DNA of 64,000 bases from Paenibacillus sp. UNC499MF. Lineage in GTDB: Bacteria > Bacillota > Bacilli > Paenibacillales > NBRC-103111. Below, in pieces: positions 42,923 through 51,888 of the stretch. How positions within the stretch are numbered: the stretch's first letter is position 1; each line of letters starts with the position of its first letter. The notes beneath the pieces are model-generated. The model saw only the letters and a list, made by a program, of their open reading frames with translations, was not told the DNA's origin and searched no databases. The stretch covers positions 62,001-126,000 of the forward strand of contig NZ_FNVF01000004.1 in assembly GCF_900107975.1 (NCBI RefSeq). Direction: 5' to 3'. Position numbers and translations under genes: made by a program.

Positions 42923-45900
42923 TTGCTTATGTCAATCAAAGGGTTTAAAAAAAGCTTAGCCATCTTTCTAACGATTATGGTCGTGTTTCAAACATTTTTA
43001 AGCGGTATTGTCGTAAGCGCTGCCGGAGAACCGTCGGTATCGGATGCGGCTTCCGTGAAATTGATCGATAAAGGCTCCTCCTGGAGCTACAGCGATGAGG
43101 GGCTCGACTATGGATATGCGATGAAAGGTCCTTTTGACTTCTCAAAATGGAAGGTAAGTTCGGCTCCTTTCGGCTATAAAGTGACGGGCGGGGTAGCCAC
43201 GGGAGACGTTGGGCCTCAAACCGATTTCGGCAAAGCCGCAACCGTGCTCAGCTTTGGCGGTAACGAGAAGAAAAAGCACATTACGACTTATTTCAGTAAA
43301 ACCGTGCCGATCAGCGACATCAACGCTTACGAATCGTATAAAGCGGCGCTGGGAGTAGACGACGGTGTTGTTCTTTACGCGAACGGAATCGAAGTATACC
43401 GGGCGGGGATGTCCGTAACGGAAGCGACGTACACGACGTATGCGACTTCGAATAAATCCGATCCGGTCGTATACAAGGAGGATTTAAGCGTAAACCTCAA
43501 GGCGGCATTGAAAAACGGCGACAACGTGATTACCGCCGAAATTCACAATTCGAGCGATTCCAGCTCCGATTTGTATTTCGACATGGAGCTGACCGCAACG
43601 CTCAAGCAGAGCGGCAGCGGTGGCACGGGCAACGGTCCGGGAACAGGGCCTGCTGAAGGGAAAAACATCGTTTTGCTGCCTCAGAACGCGGCATGGAAAT
43701 ATCTCGATAACGGAACCGATCAGGCATCTGCGTGGAGGGGAGAGCAATTCGCCGACTCCGCCTGGAACATTCAAACCGGACCTTTCGGTTATCCCGCAGG
43801 AAAGGCGACAGACACATTCGGCAGCGTTAAGCAGCCGATCAGCTACGGGAATAACGCCAGTATGAAGTATCGGACTTCCTACTTCCGCACCACGATAGAC
43901 GTGAAGAATCTCGACGATTATAAGAAAATCGCAGGCACGTTCGGCATCGATGACGGGGCCGTCCTCTATGTCAACGGCAAGGAAGTTTACCGTTTTAATA
44001 TGCCGGATGGCGAACCGAATTTTCAAACGCTCAGCTCCGCCACGATCAACGAGCCCGCGACAGAAACGGTGGATTTAACGGCCGTGCTAGATGGAGTGTT
44101 ACATAACGGTGTCAACGTGCTGGCGGCGGAAGTCCATCAGCGCAGTGACAGCAGCTCGGATCTCTACTGGGACATGAAACTCGTCGCGAATCCGGAGGAG
44201 ACGCCTTCAGGCGGAGGGGCAATTAAAGGTCCCGTCGTTCCGTCCGCCGTCGCCTTGACGTTTAACGGTGATCCGAAGACATCGCAAGGATTCGCCTGGT
44301 ATACGGATCCCAGCATAACGGGCACTAAGCTGGAGATTGCGGAATCCGGTAAAGTCGTCAACGGCGCGTTCCCGTCCGGTACGGCACAAACGTTCGAGGG
44401 AACGGCACTGCCGGTCAGCGTCTACCAGTCCAGTACGGACAAGGGTTCAGGCAAGCTCACGACTTATGCCAGCCATAAGGTAACGGCGTCCGGTCTCAAG
44501 CCGGGAACGGCTTACAGCTACCGGATCGGTGACGGACAAGACGGACATTGGAGCGACATTCGCAGCTTTGCCACGGAGGGGTCCGGAGATTCGTTTACAT
44601 TCCTGTATACAACGGATCCTCAAGGGACGACGGAAAGTGAATACGTCACATGGAAGCACACTTTAGAGGAAGCCCTTAACAAGTTCCCGACTTCCAAGTT
44701 CGTAACCATCACAGGCGACCTCGTCGACAACGGGGATATCGAAAACCAATGGATGTGGCTGCTGAACCAGCCGAAGGATATCTTCTCCAAGCTGCCGGTC
44801 GTACCGGCACTCGGTAATCATGAGAGTAAGGCAAACAATAATTTCACGTATCATTTCAATTTGCCCAACACTTCAAACACGGAAGCGAAGCCGGACGGAT
44901 CGGTTTACTCATTCGATTACGGTCCCGCTCACTTTATGGTGATTAACACCGAGTATAACGAAGCCAAAGGCATCGATACCGTCTACAAGAAACAAGAAGA
45001 ATGGTTACGTGCGGAAGCGGCCAAAACGGACAAGAAGTGGAAAGTCGTAATGTTCCATAAATCGCCGTACTCCGTGGCGAGTCACACGAACGACAGCGAT
45101 GTCCTGTTCTTCCGTAAAAAGCTGACGGCTCTGTTCGATGAATTGGGTATCGATGTCGTGCTTAGCGGACATGATCACACCTATACGAGAACGTATCCGA
45201 TGTTTGATAACGTGCCGGAGAAGACATCGACCAACGAGAATAACCAGATAATCAACCCGAAAGGGACCTTGTATCTGGTGAGCAATGCGGCGGGAGATAA
45301 GCGTTATACGCCAAAAGCGGGACCGTTCCCTTTTGCCGCTAAGTATGGGCAGCCCGGCAAAGAAATGTTCACGGGTATAACGGTCACGGATAATTCGATG
45401 TCGTTCCAAGTGTATACGACGACGGAGACGGGAACGACGGATCTGTACGATCAATTCAGTGTTCAAAAAACGGGTGCCAAACCTAACCCGGTTAGAGACG
45501 CCCGGATGAGTACCATTCAAAACGGGCAGTCCACGCTCACGTGGAATGCTCCGCAAGGCGGGCCGGCGCCGACGGCTTACCGGATCTATGAAAAAAATGA
45601 CCAATTGGGAGCAAACTGGAACGCAAGTGTTGTTCCGACGGTAAGCTCTGCGACGTATGCTTTGACTAATCTTGACCCGTCCAAGACATATCGATTTGCT
45701 ATTAAGGCTTTGAGCGGCAAGTACAGCTCGGATGAAGTTATCGCTGCTTATGGAAATACCGGTAACGGCGGCAACAGCGGCAGCGGTAACAGTGGTAACG
45801 ACAACAACAGCAGCGGAAACAACGGCAGCGGCGGCAATGTCGGCAACAATGGCAGCAGCGGTAATGGCAGCAATGGCAATAACGGTAACAGTGGCAATAA

Positions 45901-46504
45901 CGGCAATAACGGCAGTAACGGGAACACTAATGCAGGCGGGGGAAAACCGGTACCGAAGCCGCAAGTGCAATTAACGGATATTAAAGATCATTGGGCTTAT
46001 TCCGTCATTGTCCAAGCGCTTGAAAAAGGATTTATCGCGGGATACGACGATGGTTCGTTCAAGCCGGATAAGCAAATTAACCGCGTTGAGATTATCTCGA
46101 TGCTTGCCAGGGCGCTTCAATTGAAAAACACAGGGACGGAAGTCGCTTTTGCGGATGCGGACACAGTTCCGGAGTGGGCGCAGGCATACGTTTCTCAGGC
46201 TGTGAGTGCAGGGTTAATTGACGGGTTTTCGGACCATACACTCCGGCCGAATCAATCACTTTCCCGGCTGGAGTTGGTTACTCTAATCGTTCGCGCTTCT
46301 AAAATCGCCGTTGATCCGAGTGCTCAACCTGCCTTCTCGGATTCGGACAAGATTCCTGCGTGGGGAGCTCCTTATGTCGCGGCGGCGGCTAAAGCGGGAC
46401 TCGTTCAGGGAATGGGTGACAATAAATTCGAACCGGCAGCCACGGCTACGAGGGCCGAATCGGTGACCATGATCGTATCTTTGCTGAAATACCTTAAAAT
46501 GTAA
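42923..46504 (+). CDS. SLH-anchored purple-acid-phosphatase-like metallophosphoesterase
   Basis: 1193 residues from a TTG (GGGG 7 bases upstream; ATG 42929 is the alternative). After a signal peptide (about 1-33) come two copies of a beta-sandwich module (about 45-235 and 250-430), both with a DDGxVLYxNGxEVYR core and an SDSSSDLYxDMxL end. A purple-acid-phosphatase N-terminal FN3-like domain follows (about 440-560), then the metallophosphoesterase domain (about 560-800) with TTDPQG, GDLVDNG (near 596), GNHE (near 629), HKSPY and GHDHTYTR (near 748). An FN3 domain (about 855-945), an Asn/Gly/Ser linker (945-1007) and three SLH domains (1010-1193) complete it. It should hydrolyse phosphate esters at the cell surface, supplying phosphate. 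The enzyme lacks no visible metal ligand. Confidence 0.88.
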   Translation: MLMSIKGFKKSLAIFLTIMVVFQTFLSGIVVSAAGEPSVSDAASVKLIDKGSSWSYSDEGLDYGYAMKGPFDFSKWKVSSAPFGYKVTGGVATGDVGPQTDFGKAATVLSFGGNEKKKHITTYFSKTVPISDINAYESYKAALGVDDGVVLYANGIEVYRAGMSVTEATYTTYATSNKSDPVVYKEDLSVNLKAALKNGDNVITAEIHNSSDSSSDLYFDMELTATLKQSGSGGTGNGPGTGPAEGKNIVLLPQNAAWKYLDNGTDQASAWRGEQFADSAWNIQTGPFGYPAGKATDTFGSVKQPISYGNNASMKYRTSYFRTTIDVKNLDDYKKIAGTFGIDDGAVLYVNGKEVYRFNMPDGEPNFQTLSSATINEPATETVDLTAVLDGVLHNGVNVLAAEVHQRSDSSSDLYWDMKLVANPEETPSGGGAIKGPVVPSAVALTFNGDPKTSQGFAWYTDPSITGTKLEIAESGKVVNGAFPSGTAQTFEGTALPVSVYQSSTDKGSGKLTTYASHKVTASGLKPGTAYSYRIGDGQDGHWSDIRSFATEGSGDSFTFLYTTDPQGTTESEYVTWKHTLEEALNKFPTSKFVTITGDLVDNGDIENQWMWLLNQPKDIFSKLPVVPALGNHESKANNNFTYHFNLPNTSNTEAKPDGSVYSFDYGPAHFMVINTEYNEAKGIDTVYKKQEEWLRAEAAKTDKKWKVVMFHKSPYSVASHTNDSDVLFFRKKLTALFDELGIDVVLSGHDHTYTRTYPMFDNVPEKTSTNENNQIINPKGTLYLVSNAAGDKRYTPKAGPFPFAAKYGQPGKEMFTGITVTDNSMSFQVYTTTETGTTDLYDQFSVQKTGAKPNPVRDARMSTIQNGQSTLTWNAPQGGPAPTAYRIYEKNDQLGANWNASVVPTVSSATYALTNLDPSKTYRFAIKALSGKYSSDEVIAAYGNTGNGGNSGSGNSGNDNNSSGNNGSGGNVGNNGSSGNGSNGNNGNSGNNGNNGSNGNTNAGGGKPVPKPQVQLTDIKDHWAYSVIVQALEKGFIAGYDDGSFKPDKQINRVEIISMLARALQLKNTGTEVAFADADTVPEWAQAYVSQAVSAGLIDGFSDHTLRPNQSLSRLELVTLIVRASKIAVDPSAQPAFSDSDKIPAWGAPYVAAAAKAGLVQGMGDNKFEPAATATRAESVTMIVSLLKYLKM
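45757..45945 (+). repeat. In-frame low-complexity repeat coding a Gly/Asn/Ser linker
   Basis: Degenerate GGCAAY/AGY/GGT triplet and hexamer repeats encode the flexible linker between the FN3 and SLH domains of the phosphatase. Length variation between strains would be expected. Confidence 0.7.
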
Positions 46505-46515
46505 CGGATCGAGAG

Positions 46516-46556
46516 ATAAGCTTCCCCGTAATTAATTTAGGGGAAGCTTATTTTTT
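46516..46556 (+). terminator. Terminator of the phosphatase gene
   Basis: ATAAGCTTCCCC / GGGGAAGCTTAT, 12-bp perfect stem, then TTTTTT. Confidence 0.9.
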
Positions 46557-46677
46557 GCTGCAGTATAGATCAAATAAAATTGCGTTGAATTCGTTGCCGG
46601 CGGCAAAGAAAACCGTTTGAGGCTGCCCGTAATTTTACAAGTCATGCAGGCGTCCGGGACAAGCAGACAGAATGTTG

Positions 46678-46706
46678 TTGTCAAATTCATTTCTCCGTGG
46701 TACTAT
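46678..46706 (+). promoter_or_regulatory. Promoter of the LacI-type regulator
   Basis: TTGTCA and TACTAT with a 17-base spacer. The operator GTTAAACGATTAAC starts 12 bases downstream, so the regulator likely represses itself. Confidence 0.65.
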
Positions 46707-46718
46707 GTTTTCAAATAA

Positions 46719-46732
46719 GTTAAACGATTAAC
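46719..46732. promoter_or_regulatory. LacI-family operator 1 (autoregulation)
   Basis: GTTAAACGATTAAC, one mismatch from a perfect palindrome centred on CG, as usual for LacI-family sites. It matches two sites upstream of the adjacent amidohydrolase gene. A cre-like CGAAAGCGTTACCA overlaps its end at 46732-46745. Confidence 0.75.
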
Positions 46733-46766
46733 GAAAGCGTTACCAACTGCTAAGGGGGGAGGTTGT

Positions 46767-47744
46767 ATGGCAACTCTAAAGGATATTGCCAAGCATGCGA
46801 ATGTGAGCGCCTGTACGGTTTCGAGATATTTAAATTCCAATATCGTGGTTAAAAAAACGACGGAAGCCCGGATTCAGCAGGCCATCAAAGAGCTTGGATA
46901 TATACCCAATGTAGTGGCCAAAGCGCTCAAACGTAATGAAACTTCTAATGTTGCCGTCATTTTGCCCAAGATTAACAATCTGTACTACTCCGAGATAACC
47001 TCCGGGATCAGTCAAACGTTAAGCAGTCATCATTACAATCTTTTTGTCTATGAAGTAGACAATCAGAATATGAATGAAGAGGACATTCTTCAGCTCATGC
47101 GTGAGAATATGATAGCGGGAATCATCTTTATCGGATTATTTTCGGATAAGTCTTTTCAAGAAAGCATTCAGAGTGTTCTCGAATGGGAAATTCCCGTTGT
47201 GTATGCGAACAGATGCATTCCTTATAAAGGTTTTCCGCTGGTATACCCGGATCTGGTAAAGGCAGGGAAACTAGGTGCGGAGCATCTTTTCTCAAAAGGA
47301 AAAAGTAAGCTGGCTATCGTTCATAAGCATTTGCCGAACCCGCTGCTTGATTACTTTATCGAGGGGTTTAGACAAGCCGGAGACGGGGCATGCGAACCGG
47401 TGATCATGGTCATTGAAGAGGGCAGGGATTTGCCTGACAATTGCGTCTCCACGCTCCTTGAGAATAAGATTGACGGCGTTTTTGTACTGAATGAATTGAG
47501 CGCGATTTATTTGACCAAGGCTTTAAACAAATCCGATATCCGGATTGTGCAGGATATGGCGGTATTAAGTCTCGGGAATTCCCTGATGTCTGAAATCTCT
47601 ACGCCGGAGCTTAGTTGTGTGGATTTGCAGAACCGGGAACTGGGCGTCAGAAGCGCGGAAATGATTTTAGGCCAGATCCGGAAACAGGAAATTGAACCGG
47701 TAACGGTTTTGGAGCCTTTGATTATCGAACGAAACTCTACCTGA
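46767..47744 (+). CDS. LacI-family transcriptional regulator
   Basis: 325 residues. The HTH is at 1-55 (ATLKDIAKHANVSACTVSRY, then GYIPNVVAKALKR hinge), followed by a periplasmic-binding-protein-like effector domain (60-322; VAVILPKINNLYYSEITSGI, GIIFIGLFSD, LVYPDLVKAGKLGAEHLF). The GGGGGGAGG ribosome binding site precedes ATG 46767. Three operator copies, one in its own promoter and two flanking the promoter of the amidohydrolase gene downstream, indicate the regulon. The inducer is probably related to the amidohydrolase substrate, perhaps a purine or a modified base; that is inference. Confidence 0.9.
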   Translation: MATLKDIAKHANVSACTVSRYLNSNIVVKKTTEARIQQAIKELGYIPNVVAKALKRNETSNVAVILPKINNLYYSEITSGISQTLSSHHYNLFVYEVDNQNMNEEDILQLMRENMIAGIIFIGLFSDKSFQESIQSVLEWEIPVVYANRCIPYKGFPLVYPDLVKAGKLGAEHLFSKGKSKLAIVHKHLPNPLLDYFIEGFRQAGDGACEPVIMVIEEGRDLPDNCVSTLLENKIDGVFVLNELSAIYLTKALNKSDIRIVQDMAVLSLGNSLMSEISTPELSCVDLQNRELGVRSAEMILGQIRKQEIEPVTVLEPLIIERNST

Positions 47745-47836
47745 TTTATGGAAACGGCAGGAGCCGAATCGGGCAGCCGCGTAAGCGGAAAAAGCCGGTT
47801 TCGTATTTTAGAGTGGAGCGTTCTTCTACCCATTTA

Positions 47837-47850
47837 GTTAAACGATTAAC
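47837..47850. promoter_or_regulatory. LacI-family operator 2
   Basis: GTTAAACGATTAAC, identical to the copy before the regulator, located just upstream of the -35 region of the amidohydrolase gene. Confidence 0.75.
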
Positions 47851-47859
47851 TTAACTTTT

Positions 47860-47888
47860 TTGCAAGTCTGCAAGATCGTTTTTTTAAA
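47860..47888 (+). promoter_or_regulatory. Promoter of the amidohydrolase gene, between two operators
   Basis: TTGCAA and TTTAAA with a 17-base spacer, flanked on both sides by LacI-type operators whose centres are 60 bp apart. Confidence 0.45.
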
Positions 47889-47893
47889 CCCAA

Positions 47894-47913
47894 TTAGTTA
47901 ATCGATTAACTAA
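47894..47913. promoter_or_regulatory. LacI-family operator 3 (perfect palindrome)
   Basis: TTAGTTAATCGATTAACTAA is a perfect 20-bp palindrome containing the GTTAATCGATTAAC core, 9 bases downstream of the -10 element. Confidence 0.8.
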
Positions 47914-47998
47914 CTTGTTGTGAAACGGTTATTGAGTCCGGATAAGTCTTGAGCCCAGCTCTGCTTATACATTTCTTTTTACAAAGGAGAACGAACCT

Positions 47999-49726
47999 AT
48001 GAAACAAACGGAAGTCAATCATCTTGCTAAAGTTCATGCCATTTTTGATGTTTTAAACGGCAAAGAAGAAGCCGATCTCCTTCTGAAAAACCTGAACATT
48101 CTGGATGTGCATGGCGAAACGGTCTACCAGGGTTCTATCTTGGTCTATGATAAACGCATCGTCGCACTTAACCCGGACGAGTCTCTGATTCGAGTAAAAG
48201 AAATTTTCGACGGACAAGGGCTGTACGCCATTCCCGGTCTGATTGATGCGCACCTTCATTTTGAATCTCAGCTAGCAAATCCGACGGCGCTGGCGGAGGC
48301 GATGGTTCCGTGCGGAACTACAACGATCTATGCGGAATGCCTGGATCTTCTTAGCGCGGCGGGCGATAACGGCATTCAAGCGGCTCGGGATTTGTTCAAA
48401 GATTACGACAAGCTGCCTTATCGGTTGTATGCGTTTGCACCGGGTAAAAAAACGGCCGCCGAAGTCACAAAAGCAGTCCTGGACATGGAGCCGGTAATCG
48501 GTCTGGGTGAGTTTGAGCACTTCACCTACAGCTCGGGCGACGAGGACGATTTCCGCAAAGCCGCATGGATCAGGGAAAAAGGCGGTTTTATGAACGGGCA
48601 TTGGGGAGTGACCGCTCTTTCCGACATGATCTTGAACTATTTGCCTGCGATCGGCGTTTCGAATAATCACGACGTCTGGACGGGGGACGATATTGAGAAA
48701 AGCATCCGCTACGGCCTGGCCACTCAAATCAAGTTCGGCGTAGGCAGCAGCGAAGTGATCAAAACCCTGCTTAGGTCGATTGTGGACCGCAAGTTCCCGA
48801 CGGATAACTTTATGCTGTGCACGGACAATATTTCCATCGAACGGCTGTTAAAGATGGGACATATGGACTGGATTATCTCCCTCTGTACCGAAATGGGCAT
48901 TCCTCCTATCAAGGCCATCAAAATGGCTTCCTACAATACGGCAAAATCGTTCCATATGGAGGATCAGATCGGATCCTTGACGCCCGGACGCTTTGCGGAT
49001 ATCGTCTTGACCGACAGCCTGTCTAAAATAAATCCTCTCTATGTGTTTAAAGACGGCGAACTGATCGCGAAGGATAAAAAAATGCTTAAAAACGCGGATA
49101 TCGACTACTCTTCGATGCGCACGAAAGGGAAGCCTGGACTGGATGACCTGTCACCGGAGCAGCTCGATATCGTGCCCCTGGAAATATCGGAAGACGGGAC
49201 GCAGGCAAAAGTGTATTTATTTGACGTCTACGGCCGCGGCCATGCCAAATTCTATCATGAAGTATGGGTTCCGCTGAAAGACGGCAAAGTTATTCCGGAG
49301 TATGAAGGAGAGAAGTACAGCCGCCTGTCGGTCATTCAGCGCTATGCCAATGGAAAACGGCACGTAGTCAACGGTCTGTTCAAAGGCGTGTCCATAGAGC
49401 GCGGCGCGGTCGCCACTTTCTGGCCGGCTCCGAAGCCATACTTTGTCGTTGTCGGACAGGACAGCGAAGAAATGTGCTGCTGTGCCAAAGAGGTGGATCA
49501 GTACTCGGGAGCTTGCATCGTAACGGAGAACAAAATCAGTAAAGCCGTCATGCCTCTCGAAATTTACGGGGTGATGGCCGATATGACCGTGAACGAACTA
49601 ACGTCCAGCGCAGATGCGATCGATGCTGCCTTGGAGGAATTCGGCAACCGTAATGAAGGCGAGCCGGTCGTGAACAAGCTCCTGAGCCTGTTTATTTCCC
49701 TGCACCGCTTCCGCTTCATGGAGTAG
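47999..49726 (+). CDS. Adenine-deaminase-type amidohydrolase
   Basis: 575 residues, close to the usual length of adenine deaminase (Ade). The family pattern is present: ADLLLKNLNILDVHGETVYQ at the start, the metal-binding GLIDAHLHFES (HxH), a GTTTIYAE strand, GLGEFEHF, GHWGVTALSDMI (in place of the usual GHAPGL-type histidine segment), NNHDVW and TDNIS. The C-terminal Ade_C region contains RGHAKFYHEVW. AAAGGAG precedes the ATG. Some Ade-type signatures differ from the B. subtilis enzyme, so a related purine or other cyclic amide could be the substrate. The gene is controlled by the adjacent LacI regulator, and a YczE-like membrane protein follows 215 bp later. Confidence 0.75.
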   Translation: MKQTEVNHLAKVHAIFDVLNGKEEADLLLKNLNILDVHGETVYQGSILVYDKRIVALNPDESLIRVKEIFDGQGLYAIPGLIDAHLHFESQLANPTALAEAMVPCGTTTIYAECLDLLSAAGDNGIQAARDLFKDYDKLPYRLYAFAPGKKTAAEVTKAVLDMEPVIGLGEFEHFTYSSGDEDDFRKAAWIREKGGFMNGHWGVTALSDMILNYLPAIGVSNNHDVWTGDDIEKSIRYGLATQIKFGVGSSEVIKTLLRSIVDRKFPTDNFMLCTDNISIERLLKMGHMDWIISLCTEMGIPPIKAIKMASYNTAKSFHMEDQIGSLTPGRFADIVLTDSLSKINPLYVFKDGELIAKDKKMLKNADIDYSSMRTKGKPGLDDLSPEQLDIVPLEISEDGTQAKVYLFDVYGRGHAKFYHEVWVPLKDGKVIPEYEGEKYSRLSVIQRYANGKRHVVNGLFKGVSIERGAVATFWPAPKPYFVVVGQDSEEMCCCAKEVDQYSGACIVTENKISKAVMPLEIYGVMADMTVNELTSSADAIDAALEEFGNRNEGEPVVNKLLSLFISLHRFRFME

Positions 49727-49859
49727 CAGAGAAAGGATTCGAAGTTCAGCGAGGTTTTTGATCGAGAGGCGAACCGATGTCCTAACGCGAGGATGCCGAC
49801 GAGGCATTCTCCGGGGGACGGGATGAGCTCAAGAGTAAACCGCTGTGATTTTTATATTG

Positions 49860-49873
49860 TGTAAGCGCTTCCG
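49860..49873. promoter_or_regulatory. cre-like site before the YczE-like gene
   Basis: TGTAAGCGCTTCCG fits the CcpA consensus TGWNANCGNTNWCA at 12 of 14 positions with the core AAGCGCTT. It lies about 70 bases before the start, suggesting carbon catabolite control. A G-C stem-loop without T tract (GAGGATGCC / GGCATTCTC, 49789-49811) precedes it. Confidence 0.5.
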
Positions 49874-49941
49874 TTACTGAGATAATAGTTCGACCAGGCA
49901 AGCCGGGATCACCAAAAAACATGTAGGAAGAGGGAAGGTAT

Positions 49942-50640
49942 ATGCAACCAACCAATACGGCACCCGCAGAGCTGCAAGGCAACAGTTTGACCAGGCGCTG
50001 GATCTTGTACTTAATCGGCATTTATATCCTGACTTTAGGCGTCAGCCTTGCAATAAGAGCCGGTATCGGGATCTCGCCCCAAAGCAGTCTTACCCGGGTA
50101 ATGACGGTCATCCAGCCTAACCTGAGCCAGGGTACTTATAATTTTATTCTGGAACTCTTCATGCTGCTGTTGACTTATCTGGTTTTACCGAAGGATTTTA
50201 AGTTAAAGAACTTTGCTTCCCTGATTCCGGCCTTGGCCCTGGCTTTTTTCCTGGATTTTAATTTGCAGCTCACCAGCTTTATTAAATTGGACGTGTATTA
50301 TACAAAGCTAATGCTTCTCGTTTTCGGAGACGCAGCTTTGGCTCTCGGTCTCTTCATGATGATTCAGGCGAACCTGGTCCTTATGCCTATCGACATGTTT
50401 GTTAACACGGTTTTCAAAAGAACCGGTAAGAAGTGGGGCAACATTAAAACCGTTTTTGACTGCTCCCTGCTCCTGCTTGCGGCGTGTATCGGTTTGATTT
50501 TCCTGCATAAAATCATGTTCATTCGCGAGGGGACGATACTTAACGCCATCCTCGTCGGGCAATATATCAAGTTGTACACGTATCTGTTTAACCGCTCAAG
50601 AGCGAAGAAGGGACTGGCTCCCAAGATTGTGAAGCACTAA
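49942..50640 (+). CDS. YczE/YyaS/YitT-type membrane protein
   Basis: 232 residues with five to six hydrophobic segments (about 20-40, 62-82, 92-108, 122-150, 174-192). The first reads RWILYLIGIYILTLGVSLAI and continues RAGIGISPQSSL, the conserved family opening. GGAAGG precedes the ATG. Family members are uncharacterised integral membrane proteins, some linked to regulation of secondary metabolism (YczE). Sharing a locus with a purine-type deaminase suggests transport or sensing of its substrate; this is inference. A cre-like site lies upstream. Confidence 0.75.
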   Translation: MQPTNTAPAELQGNSLTRRWILYLIGIYILTLGVSLAIRAGIGISPQSSLTRVMTVIQPNLSQGTYNFILELFMLLLTYLVLPKDFKLKNFASLIPALALAFFLDFNLQLTSFIKLDVYYTKLMLLVFGDAALALGLFMMIQANLVLMPIDMFVNTVFKRTGKKWGNIKTVFDCSLLLLAACIGLIFLHKIMFIREGTILNAILVGQYIKLYTYLFNRSRAKKGLAPKIVKH

Positions 50641-50661
50641 AAAGATACGGCGGCATCGCCC

Positions 50662-50702
50662 TTTGCCTGCAAGGACTCCGGTTGCGGAGTTCCGCAGGCA
50701 AA
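50662..50702. repeat. REP-like palindrome
   Basis: TTTGCCTGC / GCAGGCAAA forms a perfect 9-bp outer stem, with a second helix (GGACTCCG / CGGAGTTCC) inside and a GTTG loop. No T tract follows. It may be a repetitive extragenic palindrome or a 3'-end stabiliser. Confidence 0.45.
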
Positions 50703-50806
50703 CCGGCAAAGTGCGGGAGCTTATCCGTCCCTTGCAATACAAGAAGGCAGCCCGCGATTAAAGCGGCCCCCTATACATGTTCAAGCCTCTCTTGAACACC
50801 TAGCGG

Positions 50807-50833
50807 AAAATCCCGGACAACCGGGATTTTTTG
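50807..50833 (+). terminator. Terminator after the YczE-like gene
   Basis: AAAATCCCGG-ACAA-CCGGGATTTT and TTT; it also functions on the minus strand thanks to the AAAA start, although the pentapeptide gene ends 126 bases to the right. Confidence 0.85.
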
Positions 50834-50958
50834 TGTCTGTGTACGTGTTCGCCAAAAAGAATCCGGGATGAACTATTCAGACCGCGGCAGGCTGGAGCCG
50901 GTACCCGAAGCAGGAGGTTGGAGCTTGCGTTCGTCTCATTTGCCCCCGTTTCCGGCGG

Positions 50959-51597
50959 TTATGTCAGCTTCTCCCCATTGATCCTCACACCATCGAGAAT
51001 CGTATTCCCCCAAACCGGAAGCAGGCCGGTCTCTCCCGTAAAACGGCTTCCGGCTAACGAGCCGTTATGAAAAACAGCCCCTTCGAAGCTGCATTCCTCA
51101 AACCGGCAATGCATAAACATGGCGCCGCGAAAATTAACATCGGAAAAACGGCATCGTATAAACGACACGTCGTTTGCTATAGCTTTGCTTAAATTACTTC
51201 CCGTAAAATCACAGTCCTCAAACCGTTCGCTGATCCTGGCATTGTTCAGCTTGGCTCCCCGAAACGAGCAGCCGCTGAATTCACGTGTCACATACCGGCT
51301 ATCCAGTTTTACCATGTTAAAACAGCAATTTGTAAATGTCGAGGTGTTCAGACTTGCGGCCTCCACGAAGCGGGCATAAGACAGATCGACGCCCTGTACC
51401 GTCAGGTACTGAATCGTCTCTGTGAGTTCGACTCCCCGAAAGTCCTCCAATCCGGCAGCTGTCTGACCGAAGGGGGAGGAAGGGAAGGGCCGTTCTTTTT
51501 TGTGCAGGTTTTGTTTGCCTGTAACGGCGGCCAAGGACCGGTTCGCTTCAGCGAGCTGCTCGTCATCCCACCTTGTAATGAATGGCTTTTTACTCAA
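50959..51597 (-). CDS. Pentapeptide-repeat protein
   Basis: 212 residues from a TTG start with GGGGG about 9 bases upstream. Residues about 65-195 are pentapeptide repeats of the A(D/N)LXX type: DLSYARF, CSFRGAKLNNARI, CDFTGSNLSKAI, CRFSDVNFRGAMFMHCRF, CSFEGAVFHNGSLAG. These fold into a right-handed quadrilateral beta-helix. Some family members mimic DNA and protect gyrase from quinolones (Qnr), but most are of unknown function. No signal peptide is present. It is monocistronic. Confidence 0.85.
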   Translation of the reverse strand: MSKKPFITRWDDEQLAEANRSLAAVTGKQNLHKKERPFPSSPFGQTAAGLEDFRGVELTETIQYLTVQGVDLSYARFVEAASLNTSTFTNCCFNMVKLDSRYVTREFSGCSFRGAKLNNARISERFEDCDFTGSNLSKAIANDVSFIRCRFSDVNFRGAMFMHCRFEECSFEGAVFHNGSLAGSRFTGETGLLPVWGNTILDGVRINGEKLT

Positions 51598-51888
51598 AAT
51601 GATAACCCCCGTTTCACCGGTGAAGTTTAGGCGCGTAAGAGCAATGCGGATTTCAACTCTTTTTTATAAGTTCAGTTAATAGTAACATAAATACCGGAAG
51701 GCAAAAAAAATAACGTACAGACAACACAATGAGTGCTACCCTGAATAACAGCGGCGGAGAAGATGCCGTGAGCATACGCGAACGGGCAATAGCCAGGGTT
51801 TTGATACAAGGTGTATAAAAAAAGGACTTATTGATGTAAGTTATACGTAGAGGCAATTCAATGACTTCCAGAGAGCAGGAACGATGAA

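Noticed and set aside
45757-45945. Repeats that might be taken for a CRISPR or tandem-repeat array
   Set aside because: They are degenerate in-frame codon repeats for a Gly/Asn/Ser linker, without spacers or regular unit length.
45005-45970. Long open frame on the minus strand opposite the phosphatase gene
   Set aside because: It lies wholly within a well-supported plus-strand gene with conserved catalytic motifs, and its product (runs of Ala, Ile, Val) is the antisense image of the Gly/Asn/Ser linker.
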